64,000 nt of DNA, from NCBI RefSeq assembly GCF_001654865.1, contig NZ_LXEO01000068.1, forward strand, positions 84,515 through 148,514, read 5' to 3'. Origin of the DNA: Buttiauxella noackiae ATCC 51607 (GTDB lineage: Bacteria; Pseudomonadota; Gammaproteobacteria; Enterobacterales; Enterobacteriaceae). Shown one piece after another: positions 1 through 9,818 of this stretch (position 1 is its first letter; each line of letters begins with the position of its first letter). Both the position numbers and the translations under genes were made by a program. The notes below the pieces were generated by a model, which worked only from the letters and a program-made list of their open reading frames with translations, had not been told where the DNA came from and made no database searches.

Positions 1-43
1 GAGACGCCAGGTTGCTGCCGAGTGCGATGTACGCAAGCGTCAT
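1..43 (-). CDS. folK: HPPK, 2-amino-4-hydroxy-6-hydroxymethyldihydropteridine pyrophosphokinase, N-terminus only
   Basis: Only the first 14 codons are inside the window; the gene runs off the left edge. They read [14 protein letters not shown], which matches the start of FolK, including the GSNL motif typical of this folate-pathway kinase. FolK transfers pyrophosphate from ATP to 6-hydroxymethyl-dihydropterin in the cytoplasm. The start codon overlaps the pcnB stop in an ATGA arrangement, so the two genes are probably translationally coupled, as in E. coli. The call rests on a short piece plus synteny. Confidence 0.8.
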   Translation of the reverse strand, partial: MTLAYIALGSNLAS

Positions 44-1437
44 GCACTTCCACCGCTACGTGGTGCACGCTTGCGTGGGCGACGATGGCGGCGGCGTACT
101 GTTGGCTCATCGCCTAACACATCGAGCATATCTTTCTGTGCAGGTGGAGCTGCAACCTGGAACTCACCCCACCATTTGGTCAGGCGCAGTAATTCCTGGT
201 TATTTTCCACTTCCGCACGCAGTGCCAGTAGATCGTAGGCAGCGCGGAATTTAGGATGCTCCATCAGCTTCCATGCGCGTTTGCCCTGGCGGCGTGACAG
301 GCGAAGCTGCAGGCCCCAGATATCACGCACAAGCGTGGTGATGCGTTTTGGAATCGCCAGCGCACGGCAAGCTTCATCCAGCACTTCGTTCATCGCAAGT
401 GCAAAAGCGTCCATATAGGCAAGGCCGCTTTCCTGAGTGAGCTTTTGGGCCATCTCAAGTTGCGGATACCAGAATATGGCCGAGAACAAGAAGGCCGGAT
501 TAACACGCATATCGTTCTGAATGCGGTTATCGGTATTCTTCAGCACCTGAACGATCATTCGTTCCATCGGGCTGTCACCCTGCTCGGTAAAGTAGCGGGT
601 GATGGTCGGGAATAACGGCTGGAACAGCTGATATTCGCGCAGTAATTCGTAAGTTGGATAACCGTGGCCAGCTTGCAGAAGTTTCAGTGACTCTTCAAAC
701 AAACGAGCAGGCGGTACATCATTAATCAAGGTTGCTAAGCGCGGAATAGGTTCGCCAGTTTCCGGGCTAATCGTCATATTCAGCTTGGCGGCAAAGCGCA
801 CTGCACGAAGCATGCGGACAGGGTCTTCACGGTAGCGCGTTTCAGGATCGCCAATCAGACGGATAACGCCATTGCGTAAATCATTCAGGCCACCGACATA
901 ATCGCGAACCGAGAAATCCGCCACGCTGTAATAGAGGCTGTTGATGGTGAAATCGCGGCGCTGTGCATCTTCTTCGATAGAACCGAAGATGTTGTCACGA
1001 AGCAACATACCGTTTTGACCGGTCTGTGAAGTCTGTTTGTCAGACTTCTGCTCTTCATGGTGACCACGGAAAGTAGCAACTTCAATGATTTCCGGCCCAA
1101 ACATCACATGTGCCAGACGGAAGCGACGGCCCACCAGACGACAGTTGCGGAACAGTTTACGCACTTGATCCGGCGTAGCACTGGTCGTGACATCAAAGTC
1201 TTTCGGCTGTTTGCCGAGCAAAAGGTCACGGACACCGCCACCCACGAGGTAAGCCTCGTAGCCTGCTTTGTTCAGACGATAGAGCACCTTGAGGGCATTT
1301 TCACTGATATCTTTGCGGGACAGAGCGTGCTGGTCACGCGGAATTACCGTGATTTGCGGGAGATCTTCACTCTCCTCGACCACGACGTCATCGCGGTTAA
1401 GCACCTTGCGGCAAAAATTAGCGACTCGGGTAAAAAT
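40..1437 (-). CDS. pcnB: Poly(A) polymerase I, probable AUU start
   Basis: PcnB adds poly(A) tails to RNA 3' ends, which promotes decay by exonucleases and controls plasmid copy number through antisense RNA turnover. The nucleotidyltransferase head has the [10 protein letters not shown] motif followed by catalytic DFD (Asp80 and Asp82 if the start is at 1437). The C-terminus is a basic Arg/Lys/Pro tail, as expected for RNA binding. No ATG lies near the N-terminus. The codon before FTRVANF is ATT, with GAGG about six bases upstream; starting there gives 465 aa, the E. coli length, and E. coli pcnB is known to use AUU. A TTG seven codons further upstream (1458) is the alternative. Confidence 0.95.
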   Translation of the reverse strand: MFTRVANFCRKVLNRDDVVVEESEDLPQITVIPRDQHALSRKDISENALKVLYRLNKAGYEAYLVGGGVRDLLLGKQPKDFDVTTSATPDQVRKLFRNCRLVGRRFRLAHVMFGPEIIEVATFRGHHEEQKSDKQTSQTGQNGMLLRDNIFGSIEEDAQRRDFTINSLYYSVADFSVRDYVGGLNDLRNGVIRLIGDPETRYREDPVRMLRAVRFAAKLNMTISPETGEPIPRLATLINDVPPARLFEESLKLLQAGHGYPTYELLREYQLFQPLFPTITRYFTEQGDSPMERMIVQVLKNTDNRIQNDMRVNPAFLFSAIFWYPQLEMAQKLTQESGLAYMDAFALAMNEVLDEACRALAIPKRITTLVRDIWGLQLRLSRRQGKRAWKLMEHPKFRAAYDLLALRAEVENNQELLRLTKWWGEFQVAAPPAQKDMLDVLGDEPTVRRRHRRPRKRAPRSGGSA

Positions 1438-1522
1438 AGTACACCTCGGCAGTGTCAATCATAGGGACAAAAAAAACAGCGGCTAATCATAGCTCAGTGC
1501 GTGGCATTTGAGAATGACGTAT

Positions 1523-2389
1523 TCACGCCGAGCCTGGTTCAATAGCCTCAAGCGACCAGGTTTGCACCGCCTGACGGAGTAACTCGTTGAGCGTCAAATC
1601 TTGCCAATGGTCAATTTCTGGTTGATTCAAAAATGCCAGCGCTGCATGAATAACTGGACGTGGATCGCCTTGCGGTAGGGCTGGCGCGTGATTCTGCTTA
1701 GAAAGCTTTGCCCCATTCTCATTGAGCACTAAGGGCAAATGTACGTAATCAGGCACCGTCCATCCAAATTGTTGATACAGTGAAATTTGTCTTACCGTTG
1801 GCTCAATTAAATCTGCGCCACGTACAATTTCGCTTACACCTTGATAATTATCATCCACTACCACAGCAAGATTATAGGCAAATAACCCATCCCGGCGGTG
1901 AATGATGAAATCTTCACGAGCCAGTTGTTCGTCGGCGATTAACGTCCCATGAAGTTTATCTTCAAAACTTAATACCGGGTGATGTTGCATAAAACGTAAC
2001 GCGGCATTATTAGGACCATGGTTTAACGTGCGGCAATGGCCATCGTAAAAACCGCCAATTTGCTGAATCCGTCTACGTGTGCAGGTGCAGTAATAACTCA
2101 ACCCTTGCTGATGTAACCATGAGAGTGCTTCGCGGTAGGCTTCGTGTCGTTGGGATTGCCATAAAACTTCGCCATCCCACTCCAACCCGTAATGCTCTAG
2201 CTGCCGCAATATAGTAGCAGCGGCGCCCGGTACTTCACGTGGTGGGTCGATATCTTCAATACGCACCAGCCATTGGCCGTGTTTTGAGCGTGCTTGCAGG
2301 TAGCTGCCGAGTGCGGCAATTAACGAGCCGAAGTGGAGTTCACCCGAAGGCGAGGGGGCAAAGCGCCCAATGTAGTGGGGTGTGTTCAT
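1523..2389 (-). CDS. gluQ: Glutamyl-Q tRNA(Asp) synthetase
   Basis: GluQ is a paralogue of the glutamyl-tRNA synthetase catalytic core that lacks the anticodon-binding domain. It attaches glutamate to the queuosine base of tRNA(Asp). Visible motifs are the class I signature [12 protein letters not shown] near the N-terminus, zinc-binding Cys residues around YYCTCT and GHC, and KLSKQN as the KMSKS-like loop. The ATG at 2389 ([10 protein letters not shown]) matches the conserved family start and gives 288 aa; an upstream in-frame start would run through the preceding terminator. It lies downstream of dksA, separated by a clear terminator hairpin, so its expression probably depends on read-through or its own promoter. 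Confidence 0.95.
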   Translation of the reverse strand: MNTPHYIGRFAPSPSGELHFGSLIAALGSYLQARSKHGQWLVRIEDIDPPREVPGAAATILRQLEHYGLEWDGEVLWQSQRHEAYREALSWLHQQGLSYYCTCTRRRIQQIGGFYDGHCRTLNHGPNNAALRFMQHHPVLSFEDKLHGTLIADEQLAREDFIIHRRDGLFAYNLAVVVDDNYQGVSEIVRGADLIEPTVRQISLYQQFGWTVPDYVHLPLVLNENGAKLSKQNHAPALPQGDPRPVIHAALAFLNQPEIDHWQDLTLNELLRQAVQTWSLEAIEPGSA

Positions 2390-2410
2390 GATTTGCTGCG
2401 GTAGGCCAGA

Positions 2411-2438
2411 AATAAATAAGGCGGGAGAGTATCCCGCC
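2411..2438 (-). terminator. Intrinsic terminator between dksA and gluQ
   Basis: On the minus strand a seven-base-pair GC-rich stem (GGCGGGA/TCCCGCC, loop of five) is followed by TTATTTATT. It lies after the dksA stop and just before the gluQ start, so it would end most dksA transcripts and limit gluQ. Confidence 0.8.
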
Positions 2439-2466
2439 ATTATGAGTAATCTGAAATTGCGAGCCG

Positions 2467-2922
2467 TTAACCGGCCATTTGTTTTTCGCGAATTTCTGCC
2501 AACGTTTTACAGTCAATGCACAAATCAGCTGTCGGGCGAGCTTCGAGACGGCGGATGCCGATTTCAACACCACAGGACTCGCAGAAACCGAAGTCTTCGT
2601 CTTCTACTTTCTTGAGTGTCTTCTCGATTTTCTTGATCAGTTTACGTTCCCTGTCACGGTTACGCAGTTCGAGGCTGAACTCTTCTTCCTGGGCTGCACG
2701 GTCTACCGGATCCGGGAAGTTTGCTGCTTCATCCTGCATATGCGTCACCGTGCGATCAACTTCATCCATAAGTTGGCTACGCCAGGCTTCAAGAATAAGC
2801 TTGAAGTGCGACAGCTGGGCTTCGTTCATATACTCTTCGCCCGCTTTCTCCTGATATGGCTCCACCCCAGCGATGGCGAGGATACTCAGGGACGATGTTT
2901 TACGCTTTTGCCCTTCTTGCAT
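2467..2922 (-). CDS. dksA: RNA polymerase-binding transcription factor DksA
   Basis: DksA enters the RNA polymerase secondary channel and, with ppGpp, represses rRNA promoters and activates amino-acid biosynthesis promoters. The protein from the ATG at 2922 is 151 aa, the E. coli length, and nearly identical to it. It shows the long coiled coil with the acidic tip DPVDRAA (the DxxDxA motif) and the four-Cys zinc finger CESC…CIDC near the C-terminus. AAGGAG lies just upstream of this ATG, which favours it over the start six codons earlier. Upstream are about 170 bases of leader, then an ERIC element. Confidence 0.97.
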   Translation of the reverse strand: MQEGQKRKTSSLSILAIAGVEPYQEKAGEEYMNEAQLSHFKLILEAWRSQLMDEVDRTVTHMQDEAANFPDPVDRAAQEEEFSLELRNRDRERKLIKKIEKTLKKVEDEDFGFCESCGVEIGIRRLEARPTADLCIDCKTLAEIREKQMAG

Positions 2923-3092
2923 GTTGTTTCTCCTTAACACGCACTATCGGTCCCCTGTTCGGGGGAAAATCAGGCCGCTATAAATAGCAGATGCTTTTCA
3001 GGATGGCAATTATATAAATTCCTCTCTTGACAAGCCTGTGAAGAAAAGCGTATTTACGCGAACCGCCAGCACACAAAACAGACAAACGTTAA

Positions 3093-3215
3093 TACCTTTT
3101 ATACTTCAGGCTGCATCTTTGTTGGCGGCGCTTACTCGCCCGAATCACTTACTTCAGTAAGTTCATCGGGGCTCATTCACTTGCCGCCGCGATGCAACTC
3201 GAATTATTGTGGGTA
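3093..3215. repeat. ERIC (IRU) element, near full length
   Basis: About 123 bases of imperfect palindrome. It carries ERIC hallmarks: ends resembling TTCAGGCTGCA and TGCAACTCGAATTATT, the inner CACTTGCCGCC block, and a central CTTAC-TTCA-GTAAG hairpin. It fills most of the gap between the dksA leader and sfsA and ends four bases from the sfsA stop codon, so it would be transcribed as part of the sfsA 3' UTR. Confidence 0.85.
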
Positions 3216-3218
3216 CTC

Positions 3219-3926
3219 TTAAATTAAACAAACAGGCAACGGCGAAATTAGAGTAAGCCCACGGGCAGAAAGTTCAGCCTTATAAGCAATAATCTCAACA
3301 CCGCACTGCTGCGCTTCGTATAACAGCTCAGCGTACTTCGCATCAATGTGGCGAGCCGGGGAAACTTGAGTGATGGAAGAATGTAGTACCGCAAACAACA
3401 GCACCGCTCGCTCACCTTGCAAAACCACGCTCATCAATTCCCGCAAATGCTTTTGTCCTCGCAGGCTTACTGCGTCCGGGAAATATCCACAACCTTGTTG
3501 TGATAACGTCACTGATTTTACTTCAATATAGCAGTTAACCTTGCAATCTGCCTGCAACATAAAATCAATGCGGCTGCGCTCAGCTCCGTATTTGACTTCA
3601 CTTTTAATGGTGGTGTAACCCATTATTTCCGCAATAGTTTCTGACACTAATGCTTCTTTCACTACCGTGTTCGCACGCAGCGTATTAACGCAAATAAATT
3701 CGTCGTTTTGTGTCTGGGTTATTTCCCAGGTGTGGGGATATTTTCGAGTCGGGCTATCTGATGTGGAATACCACACTGTATCGCCAGGGGTTGCACATCC
3801 GGTCATTGCGCCGGTGTTTGGGCAATGGAGCGTTAACTCTTCACCAGACGGAGTGACCACATCAGCCAGAAAGCGTTTATAGCGTTTGATGAGTGTGGCT
3901 TGTTGTAGTGGGGGGCTAAACTCCAT
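3219..3926 (-). CDS. sfsA: SfsA family DNA-binding protein / sugar fermentation stimulation protein
   Basis: The 235-aa protein matches E. coli SfsA (234 aa) along its whole length. SfsA was named for stimulating maltose metabolism when overexpressed and has an N-terminal OB-fold-like region and a C-terminal nuclease-like domain. Visible are the [10 protein letters not shown] motif near the N-terminus and the acidic/Lys cluster RIDFML…[10 protein letters not shown], which resembles a PD-(D/E)XK core. The exact biochemical role is not settled. The ATG directly follows the thpR stop with no gap, so thpR-sfsA is probably one operon. Confidence 0.93.
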   Translation of the reverse strand: MEFSPPLQQATLIKRYKRFLADVVTPSGEELTLHCPNTGAMTGCATPGDTVWYSTSDSPTRKYPHTWEITQTQNDEFICVNTLRANTVVKEALVSETIAEIMGYTTIKSEVKYGAERSRIDFMLQADCKVNCYIEVKSVTLSQQGCGYFPDAVSLRGQKHLRELMSVVLQGERAVLLFAVLHSSITQVSPARHIDAKYAELLYEAQQCGVEIIAYKAELSARGLTLISPLPVCLI

Positions 3927-4466
3927 TTACTCTTCCTTATTGCTTAATGACCAGCGCTGTAGCTCCAGGTAACGCGTTCGCCCTTGCTTGAAAATTGATT
4001 CATATAATACGAAGTCTTCAACTTTGTATTGCCAGCGAAAACCAGGTGGCGGGATGGCAACCGCACGCGGTGTGTTCCGATAAAGCGTGATATGTGGGTG
4101 AAATGGCTGCGGGCTTTGGTAGCAGCCGCTACGAGCTGCCTGGGCACGCAACATATTTGCTAACTGAATCAGCCCCAGAGGTGCATGTCGGGGGCCAATC
4201 CACACCACGTTTGATCGCAACCACTGCCCTGCATCATCAATTGTCAGGGTAAAACCGCTTTGGCGGATCCTCCCGGCGAGCACGCTGAGTGCTTTTTGCT
4301 TTTCAATACTGATATCGCCTAAAAAGGCGAGAGTCAGATGCAAGTTGGCAGCAGCGACCGGACGCCCGGAATCTTCAGGAAACTGAGTGGCGCGCCACTG
4401 GATAATCTGTTTTTGTACCTCGGCTGGCAATTCGAGGGCAAAAAACAGACGGCGAGTTTCAGCCAT
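3927..4466 (-). CDS. thpR: RNA 2',3'-cyclic phosphodiesterase (LigT/ThpR)
   Basis: A 2H phosphoesterase superfamily protein of 179 aa. The two defining HxT motifs are visible: HLTLAFLGD in the N-terminal half and HITLYRN in the C-terminal half. The family opens 2',3'-cyclic phosphates to 2'-phosphates and, in reverse, ligates some tRNA halves in vitro. The start is MAETRRLFFALELP, as in E. coli. Its stop codon abuts the sfsA start, and it is divergent from hrpB across about 70 bases. Confidence 0.94.
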   Translation of the reverse strand: MAETRRLFFALELPAEVQKQIIQWRATQFPEDSGRPVAAANLHLTLAFLGDISIEKQKALSVLAGRIRQSGFTLTIDDAGQWLRSNVVWIGPRHAPLGLIQLANMLRAQAARSGCYQSPQPFHPHITLYRNTPRAVAIPPPGFRWQYKVEDFVLYESIFKQGRTRYLELQRWSLSNKEE

Positions 4467-4494
4467 AGTGGTCTCTCGTTATGAATTGGCTTGA

Positions 4495-4503
4495 TGCTAC
4501 AAT
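4495..4503 (+). promoter_or_regulatory. Candidate extended -10 promoter for hrpB
   Basis: TGC followed by TACAAT forms an extended -10 element about 36 bases before the hrpB start, in the short gap divergent from thpR. No convincing -35 is seen, which is common for extended -10 promoters. Assigned by eye. Confidence 0.45.
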
Positions 4504-4538
4504 AGCGAACTTCGCATCATACCCGTTTGGAGCCCTTT

Positions 4539-6971
4539 GTGCCGTCATTACCGGTTGCCGCAGTGCTACCCGATATTCTTAACGCCTTGCAAAATGCGCC
4601 ACAGGTTTTACTGAGCGCCCCAACGGGGGCGGGTAAATCGACTTGGCTTCCGTTGCAAATTTTACGGCAGGCAAACTTAGGCGGTCGCATTCTACTGCTG
4701 GAACCACGTCGCCTGGCGGCACGAAACGTTGCGCAGCGCCTCGCAGAATTACTCGGTGAAAAACCCGGTGAAACAGTTGGTTACCGAATGCGTGCTGAAA
4801 CCTGTGTTGGGCCAAATACGCAGCTTGAAGTGGTAACCGAAGGTATTTTGACGCGCATGATTCAGCACGATCCTGAGCTTTCAGGTGTTGCGTTGGTGAT
4901 CCTCGATGAATTCCATGAACGTAGCCTGCAAGCCGATCTGGCGCTGGCATTGTTGCTTGATGTGCAGCAGGGGCTACGCGACGATCTCAAATTACTGGTT
5001 ATGTCTGCAACGCTTGATAATGCGCGCCTTCAGCAATGTTTACCGCAGGCACCTGTAATCAGCTCTGAAGGGCGAGCATTTCCTGTTGAACGCCGCTACA
5101 ACCCGCTTTCTACCCATCAACGCTTTGATGAAGCGGTTGCCATTGCCGTAGCCAATTTGCTGCGAGAAGAGTCGGGTTCGCTGCTGCTGTTTTTACCGGG
5201 TGTCAGTGAAATTCAGCGTGTTCTGCAACAGTTACAAGAGCGTGTCACAAGTGATGTCCAGCTTTGCCCGCTATATGGTGCACTGCCTTTAAGCGAACAG
5301 CGCAAAGCGATTCTTCCGGCAGCAAACGGTTCGCGTAAAGTGGTGCTGGCGACCAATATTGCCGAAACCAGCCTGACGATTGAAGGCATTCGCCTGGTGG
5401 TGGATTGCGCGCAGGAACGCGTCGCACGCTTTGATGTTCGTACTGGGCTCACAAGGCTTATCACACAGCGAATTAGCCAGGCTTCGATGATTCAACGCGC
5501 CGGGCGAGCGGGGCGTCTGGAGCCGGGTATTTGTCTGCACTTAACCAGTGCCGAGCAGGCAGAACGCGCGAGCTTGCAAAGTGAACCGGAAATCCTGCAA
5601 AGCGACCTCTCTGGTTTGCTGCTTGATTTAATGCAATGGGGTTGCCAGGAACCGGGTCAGTTGACCTGGCTTGATGCACCGCCCGTCGTCAATTTAGCGG
5701 CTGCGCGAACCTTATTGCGCCAGCTCAATGCCCTGGATGAACAAAATAAACTCACGCCCGTAGGCCAGAAAATGGCGAATCTGGGTAACGAACCGCGCCT
5801 GGCCGCGATGTTGGTTAACGCTAAAGATGCTGACCAACAGGCGACGGCATCGCGGCTTGTCGCGATTCTTGAAGAGCCACCACGCGGCCAGGACTGCGAT
5901 TTGCGTAACGCATTTAGCAGACGTCAGGACAATTGGCAGCAGCGGAGTTCTCAGCTTCTGAAGCGTCTTAACAGCCATGGTGGAGAGGTGGATTTTAATC
6001 TTGCTGCATCATTGATGGCACAATCTTTCCCTGACAGGATTGCCCGCCGTCGTGGTCAGGATGGTCGCTACCAGTTAGCTAACGGCATGGGCGCGATGCT
6101 TAACCAGGATGATCCGCTTACGCGCTACGAATGGTTGTTAGCACCTCTATTATTGCAGGGTAGCAATACACCTGATGCACGTATCCTGCAGGCTATCCCG
6201 CTGGATATTGAGTCGCTAACGCTACAGTGCCCGGCGTTGCTGACCGAAAGTGACACCGTGGAGTGGGATGAAACGCAAGGGACTTTAAAAGCGTTTCGTC
6301 GCACCCAAATTGGCAAATTAGTGTTGAAAGTCCAGCCACTGGCGAAACCTTCTGAAGATGAGCTCCACCAGGCAATGCTTAATGGTATTCGTGAAAAAGG
6401 CCTGTCGGTGCTGAACTGGTCGGCACATGCGCAGCAGTTAAGAACACGCCTGGTATGTGCAGCAAAATGGTTGCCAGAACTTAAATGGCCAGACGTGTCA
6501 GACGAGGCGTTGCTGCGCGATTTAGACCGCTGGTTATTACCTGAACTGCATGGTGTACACTCGTGGCGGGCGTTAAAAAACATTGATGTCACACGGGCGT
6601 TACAGAACCTGATCGACTGGAACGCGCGAGTACGTCTGGATAGTGCGCTGCCAACTCATTACACTGTGCCGACTGGAAGCCAGATAGCCATTCGCTATGA
6701 TGATGAAAACCCGCCCGTTCTTGCTGTTCGTATGCAAGAAATGTTTGGTAAAGCTCAAACTCCGGTGATTGCCGAAGGCCGTGTGCCACTGGTTCTGGAG
6801 TTGCTCTCCCCGGCACAACGCCCTTTGCAGATAACGCGTGATTTAACCGCTTTCTGGAATGGTGCGTATCGGGAAGTGCAAAAAGAGATGAAAGGACGTT
6901 ATCCAAAACACGTCTGGCCGGACTCGCCAGCAGATGCGCTGCCTACGCGGCGTACCAAAAAGTACCAATAA
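4539..6971 (+). CDS. hrpB: ATP-dependent RNA helicase HrpB (DEAH-like)
   Basis: A superfamily 2 helicase of about 810 aa. Motif I is APTGAGKST near the N-terminus, motif II is DEFH (a DEAH variant typical of HrpB), motif III is SAT and motif VI is QRAGRAGR. The C-terminal half has the HrpB-specific region ending in a basic tail. Its cellular role is poorly defined; the family unwinds RNA with ATP. I chose the GTG at 4539 because it gives MPSLPVAAVLP as in E. coli and has GGAG in front; a TTG four codons upstream keeps the same frame. mrcB follows after about 80 bases. Confidence 0.94.
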   Translation: MPSLPVAAVLPDILNALQNAPQVLLSAPTGAGKSTWLPLQILRQANLGGRILLLEPRRLAARNVAQRLAELLGEKPGETVGYRMRAETCVGPNTQLEVVTEGILTRMIQHDPELSGVALVILDEFHERSLQADLALALLLDVQQGLRDDLKLLVMSATLDNARLQQCLPQAPVISSEGRAFPVERRYNPLSTHQRFDEAVAIAVANLLREESGSLLLFLPGVSEIQRVLQQLQERVTSDVQLCPLYGALPLSEQRKAILPAANGSRKVVLATNIAETSLTIEGIRLVVDCAQERVARFDVRTGLTRLITQRISQASMIQRAGRAGRLEPGICLHLTSAEQAERASLQSEPEILQSDLSGLLLDLMQWGCQEPGQLTWLDAPPVVNLAAARTLLRQLNALDEQNKLTPVGQKMANLGNEPRLAAMLVNAKDADQQATASRLVAILEEPPRGQDCDLRNAFSRRQDNWQQRSSQLLKRLNSHGGEVDFNLAASLMAQSFPDRIARRRGQDGRYQLANGMGAMLNQDDPLTRYEWLLAPLLLQGSNTPDARILQAIPLDIESLTLQCPALLTESDTVEWDETQGTLKAFRRTQIGKLVLKVQPLAKPSEDELHQAMLNGIREKGLSVLNWSAHAQQLRTRLVCAAKWLPELKWPDVSDEALLRDLDRWLLPELHGVHSWRALKNIDVTRALQNLIDWNARVRLDSALPTHYTVPTGSQIAIRYDDENPPVLAVRMQEMFGKAQTPVIAEGRVPLVLELLSPAQRPLQITRDLTAFWNGAYREVQKEMKGRYPKHVWPDSPADALPTRRTKKYQ

Positions 6972-7050
6972 CTTTGAGAGATTTCCTCTTTCGACTTGAG
7001 TTGAGATGAGGAGAATCAGGCCGTGCGCCTTATTTTTGGTGGAGAAAGCA

Positions 7051-9606
7051 ATGGCGGGGAATGACCGCGAACCGATTGGACGTAAAGGAAAACCTTCACG
7101 TCCTGTGAAAGAGAAAGTAAGCCGTCGTCGTGTCCGTGAAGAGGAATATGACGCGGATTACGATGATGATTATGAAGACGAGGAACCGATGCCGCCACGT
7201 AAAGGAAAAGGCAGTGGCAATGGTCGTCCGCCACGTAAAAAGCGCCGTTGGTTCTGGTTCATGGTAAAACTGTTTGTTGTCTTTGCTGTGCTGTTTGTGA
7301 TTTACGGTGTCTACCTGGATCAGAAGATCCGTACCCGTATTGATGGGAAAGTCTGGCAGCTCCCGGCGGCAGTGTATGGTCGCATGGTGAACCTTGAGCC
7401 AGACATGCCGTACAGCAAAAAAGAGATGGTTAACCTGCTGGAAGCGACACAGTACCGCCAGGTGACTAAGATGACGCGCCCTGGTGAGTTTACGGTACAG
7501 GGCAACAGCATTGAGATGATCCGTCGTCCGTTTGATTTCCCTGACAGCAAAGAAGGGCAGATCCGCGCACGTCTGAATTTTGATGGCGACCATCTGGAAT
7601 CTATCCAGAACATGGATAACAACCGCAGCTTCGGTTTCTTCCGTCTGGATCCACGCTTGATCACCATGCTGTCTTCACCGAACGGTGAACAGCGCCTGTT
7701 TGTGCCGCGCACCGGTTTCCCGGAGCTGTTGGTTGACACGTTGATCGCAACAGAAGACCGCCATTTCTACGAGCATGATGGGATTAGCTTCTTCTCCATT
7801 GGCCGTGCGGTGCTGGCGAACCTGACAGCTGGCCGTACCGTGCAGGGTGCAAGTACGCTGACGCAACAGTTGGTCAAAAACCTGTTCTTGTCGAGCGAGC
7901 GTTCTTACTGGCGTAAAGCGAACGAAGCGTACATGGCGCTGATCATGGATGCGCGTTACGGCAAAGATCGCATTCTTGAGCTGTATCTGAACGAGGTGTA
8001 CCTCGGCCAGAGCGGCGATAATGAAATTCGTGGTTTCCCACTGGCGAGCCTGTACTACTTTGGCCGCCCGGTAGAAGAACTGAGCCTCGATCAGCAAGCA
8101 TTGCTGGTGGGCATGGTGAAAGGTGCGTCGATCTACAACCCATGGCGTAACCCAAAACTGGCGCTGGAACGTCGTAACCTCGTCTTACGCTTGCTGCAAG
8201 AGCAGAAAGTTATCGATCAGGAGCTTTACGATATGCTGAGCGCGCGCCCTCTGGGTGTGCAACCGCGTGGTGGTGTTATTTCACCGCAGCCTGCATTTAT
8301 GCAGATGGTACGTAATGAGCTTCAGACCAAACTCGGCGACAAAGTTAAAGACCTCTCCGGCGTGAAGATCTTCACCACTTTCGACTCCGTTTCCCAGGAT
8401 GCGGCAGAAAAAGCGGTGAGTGAAGGAGTTCCGGTTCTGCGGGCCTCCCGTAAGCTCAAAGATCTGGAAGCGGCAATGGTGATTGTTGACCGTTCAACCG
8501 GTGAAGTTCGTGCGATGGTTGGCGGAGCAGAAACACAGTTTGCGGGCTTCAACCGCGCGATGCAGGCACGCCGTTCTATCGGTTCTCTGGCGAAACCGGC
8601 GACCTATCTGACAGCGTTGAGCCAGCCGGACGCTTACCGCCTGAATACCTGGATTGCCGATGCGCCAATCGCGCTGAAACAGCCGAACGGGCAAGTATGG
8701 TCGCCGCAGAACGATGACCGTCGCTACAGTGAAAGTGGCAAGGTGATGCTGGTGGATGCGCTGACGCGCTCAATGAACGTGCCAACCGTTAATCTCGGTA
8801 TGGCGCTGGGCTTGCCAGCAGTCACCGACACCTGGATAAAACTCGGCGTGCCGGAAAACCAGTTGCATCCGGTTCCTGCGATGTTGCTCGGTGCGCTTAA
8901 CCTGACGCCAATTGAAGTGGCTCAGGCATTCCAGACCATCGCCAGCGGCGGCAACCGGGCAACGCTTTCTGCATTGCGTTCGGTTATTGCTGAAGATGGC
9001 ACCGTACTGTACCAAAGCTTCCCACAGGCGGAGCAAGCTGTACCTCCACAGGCCGCATATATGACGCTGTTTACCATGCAGCAAGTTATGGCTCGCGGTA
9101 CTGGTCGCGCGTTAGGTGGCAAATATCCAAACCTGCACTTAGCAGGTAAAACGGGTACCACCAACGATAACGTCGATACCTGGTTTGCGGGCATTGATGG
9201 CAAAGAAGTGGCCATTACATGGGTTGGGCGTGACAACAACCAGCCGACCAAACTGTACGGTGCAAGCGGGGCAATGTCGCTTTACCAACGTTATCTGGCT
9301 AACCAGACGCCAATTCCACTGGTGCTCAATCCACCGGAAGATATCGTTGATATGGGCGTTGATAGTGCGGGTTACTTCCAGTGTGGCGGGGGGGGAGATC
9401 GTGTGCTGCCCGTTTGGACGACGAATCCAGACGGATTGTGCCAGCAAAGCCAACAGGCTGAGCAGACTAATAATCCGTTTAGCCAGTCGCAGCCGCCACA
9501 GACCCAGCAGCCGCAACAGCAGCAACAACAACAACCGCAGCAGCAGCAAGAGCAAAGTAGTGATGGTGTTGCCGGTTGGATAAAGGACATGTTCGGCAGT
9601 AAATAA
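7051..9606 (+). CDS. mrcB: Penicillin-binding protein 1B (bifunctional transglycosylase/transpeptidase)
   Basis: PBP1B polymerises and cross-links peptidoglycan with its activator LpoB. Order: acidic cytoplasmic tail, one transmembrane segment (about residues 66–90), UB2H domain, glycosyltransferase domain with [12 protein letters not shown] (catalytic Glu about 235), then transpeptidase domain with SLAK (Ser about 512) and KTGTT (about 700). The ATG at 7051, preceded by GGTGGAG, gives MAGNDREP as in E. coli; 851 aa against 844. Met47 (7189) corresponds to the start of the short PBP1B-gamma form known in E. coli. Oddities are a run of eight G at 9388–9395 and a Gln-rich C-terminal tail before the conserved GWIKDMFGS end. 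Confidence 0.97.
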   Translation: MAGNDREPIGRKGKPSRPVKEKVSRRRVREEEYDADYDDDYEDEEPMPPRKGKGSGNGRPPRKKRRWFWFMVKLFVVFAVLFVIYGVYLDQKIRTRIDGKVWQLPAAVYGRMVNLEPDMPYSKKEMVNLLEATQYRQVTKMTRPGEFTVQGNSIEMIRRPFDFPDSKEGQIRARLNFDGDHLESIQNMDNNRSFGFFRLDPRLITMLSSPNGEQRLFVPRTGFPELLVDTLIATEDRHFYEHDGISFFSIGRAVLANLTAGRTVQGASTLTQQLVKNLFLSSERSYWRKANEAYMALIMDARYGKDRILELYLNEVYLGQSGDNEIRGFPLASLYYFGRPVEELSLDQQALLVGMVKGASIYNPWRNPKLALERRNLVLRLLQEQKVIDQELYDMLSARPLGVQPRGGVISPQPAFMQMVRNELQTKLGDKVKDLSGVKIFTTFDSVSQDAAEKAVSEGVPVLRASRKLKDLEAAMVIVDRSTGEVRAMVGGAETQFAGFNRAMQARRSIGSLAKPATYLTALSQPDAYRLNTWIADAPIALKQPNGQVWSPQNDDRRYSESGKVMLVDALTRSMNVPTVNLGMALGLPAVTDTWIKLGVPENQLHPVPAMLLGALNLTPIEVAQAFQTIASGGNRATLSALRSVIAEDGTVLYQSFPQAEQAVPPQAAYMTLFTMQQVMARGTGRALGGKYPNLHLAGKTGTTNDNVDTWFAGIDGKEVAITWVGRDNNQPTKLYGASGAMSLYQRYLANQTPIPLVLNPPEDIVDMGVDSAGYFQCGGGGDRVLPVWTTNPDGLCQQSQQAEQTNNPFSQSQPPQTQQPQQQQQQQPQQQQEQSSDGVAGWIKDMFGSK

Positions 9607-9625
9607 TTCGCGCTGTTTTCTACTA

Positions 9626-9659
9626 AAGCCTCCGTTTGTAACGGGGGCTTTTCTTTTTT
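9626..9659 (+). terminator. Intrinsic terminator of mrcB
   Basis: A ten-base-pair stem (AAGCCTCCGT with ACGGGGGCTT, one G-T pair, five-base loop) is followed by a T-rich run. It sits 20 bases after the mrcB stop and separates it from fhuA. Confidence 0.9.
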
Positions 9660-9762
9660 GTTAAATCCATGCAATTACTCTGGTTAATTATTATTCCCTC
9701 GCACTTTTCATGGGTGTGATCCGCTTGCTATGCGCTTTCCGTTTCGACTATTATTCTGCGGC

Positions 9763-9777
9763 TAATAATAATTATCG
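9763..9777 (+). promoter_or_regulatory. Fur box upstream of fhuA
   Basis: TAATAATAATTATCG matches the 7-1-7 Fur consensus TGATAATNATTATCA at 12 of the 14 defined positions. It lies 42 bases before the fhuA start in an AT-rich promoter region. Iron repression of fhuACDB by Fur is established in E. coli; the site here is assigned by eye. Confidence 0.8.
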
Positions 9778-9818
9778 TTTACGTTATCATTCGTCACTAC
9801 TTCATCAGAGAAAAACCA

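Noticed and set aside
1057..1464. A plus-strand frame opposite the start of pcnB
   Set aside because: No family resemblance and no upstream signals; it covers the conserved pcnB active site.
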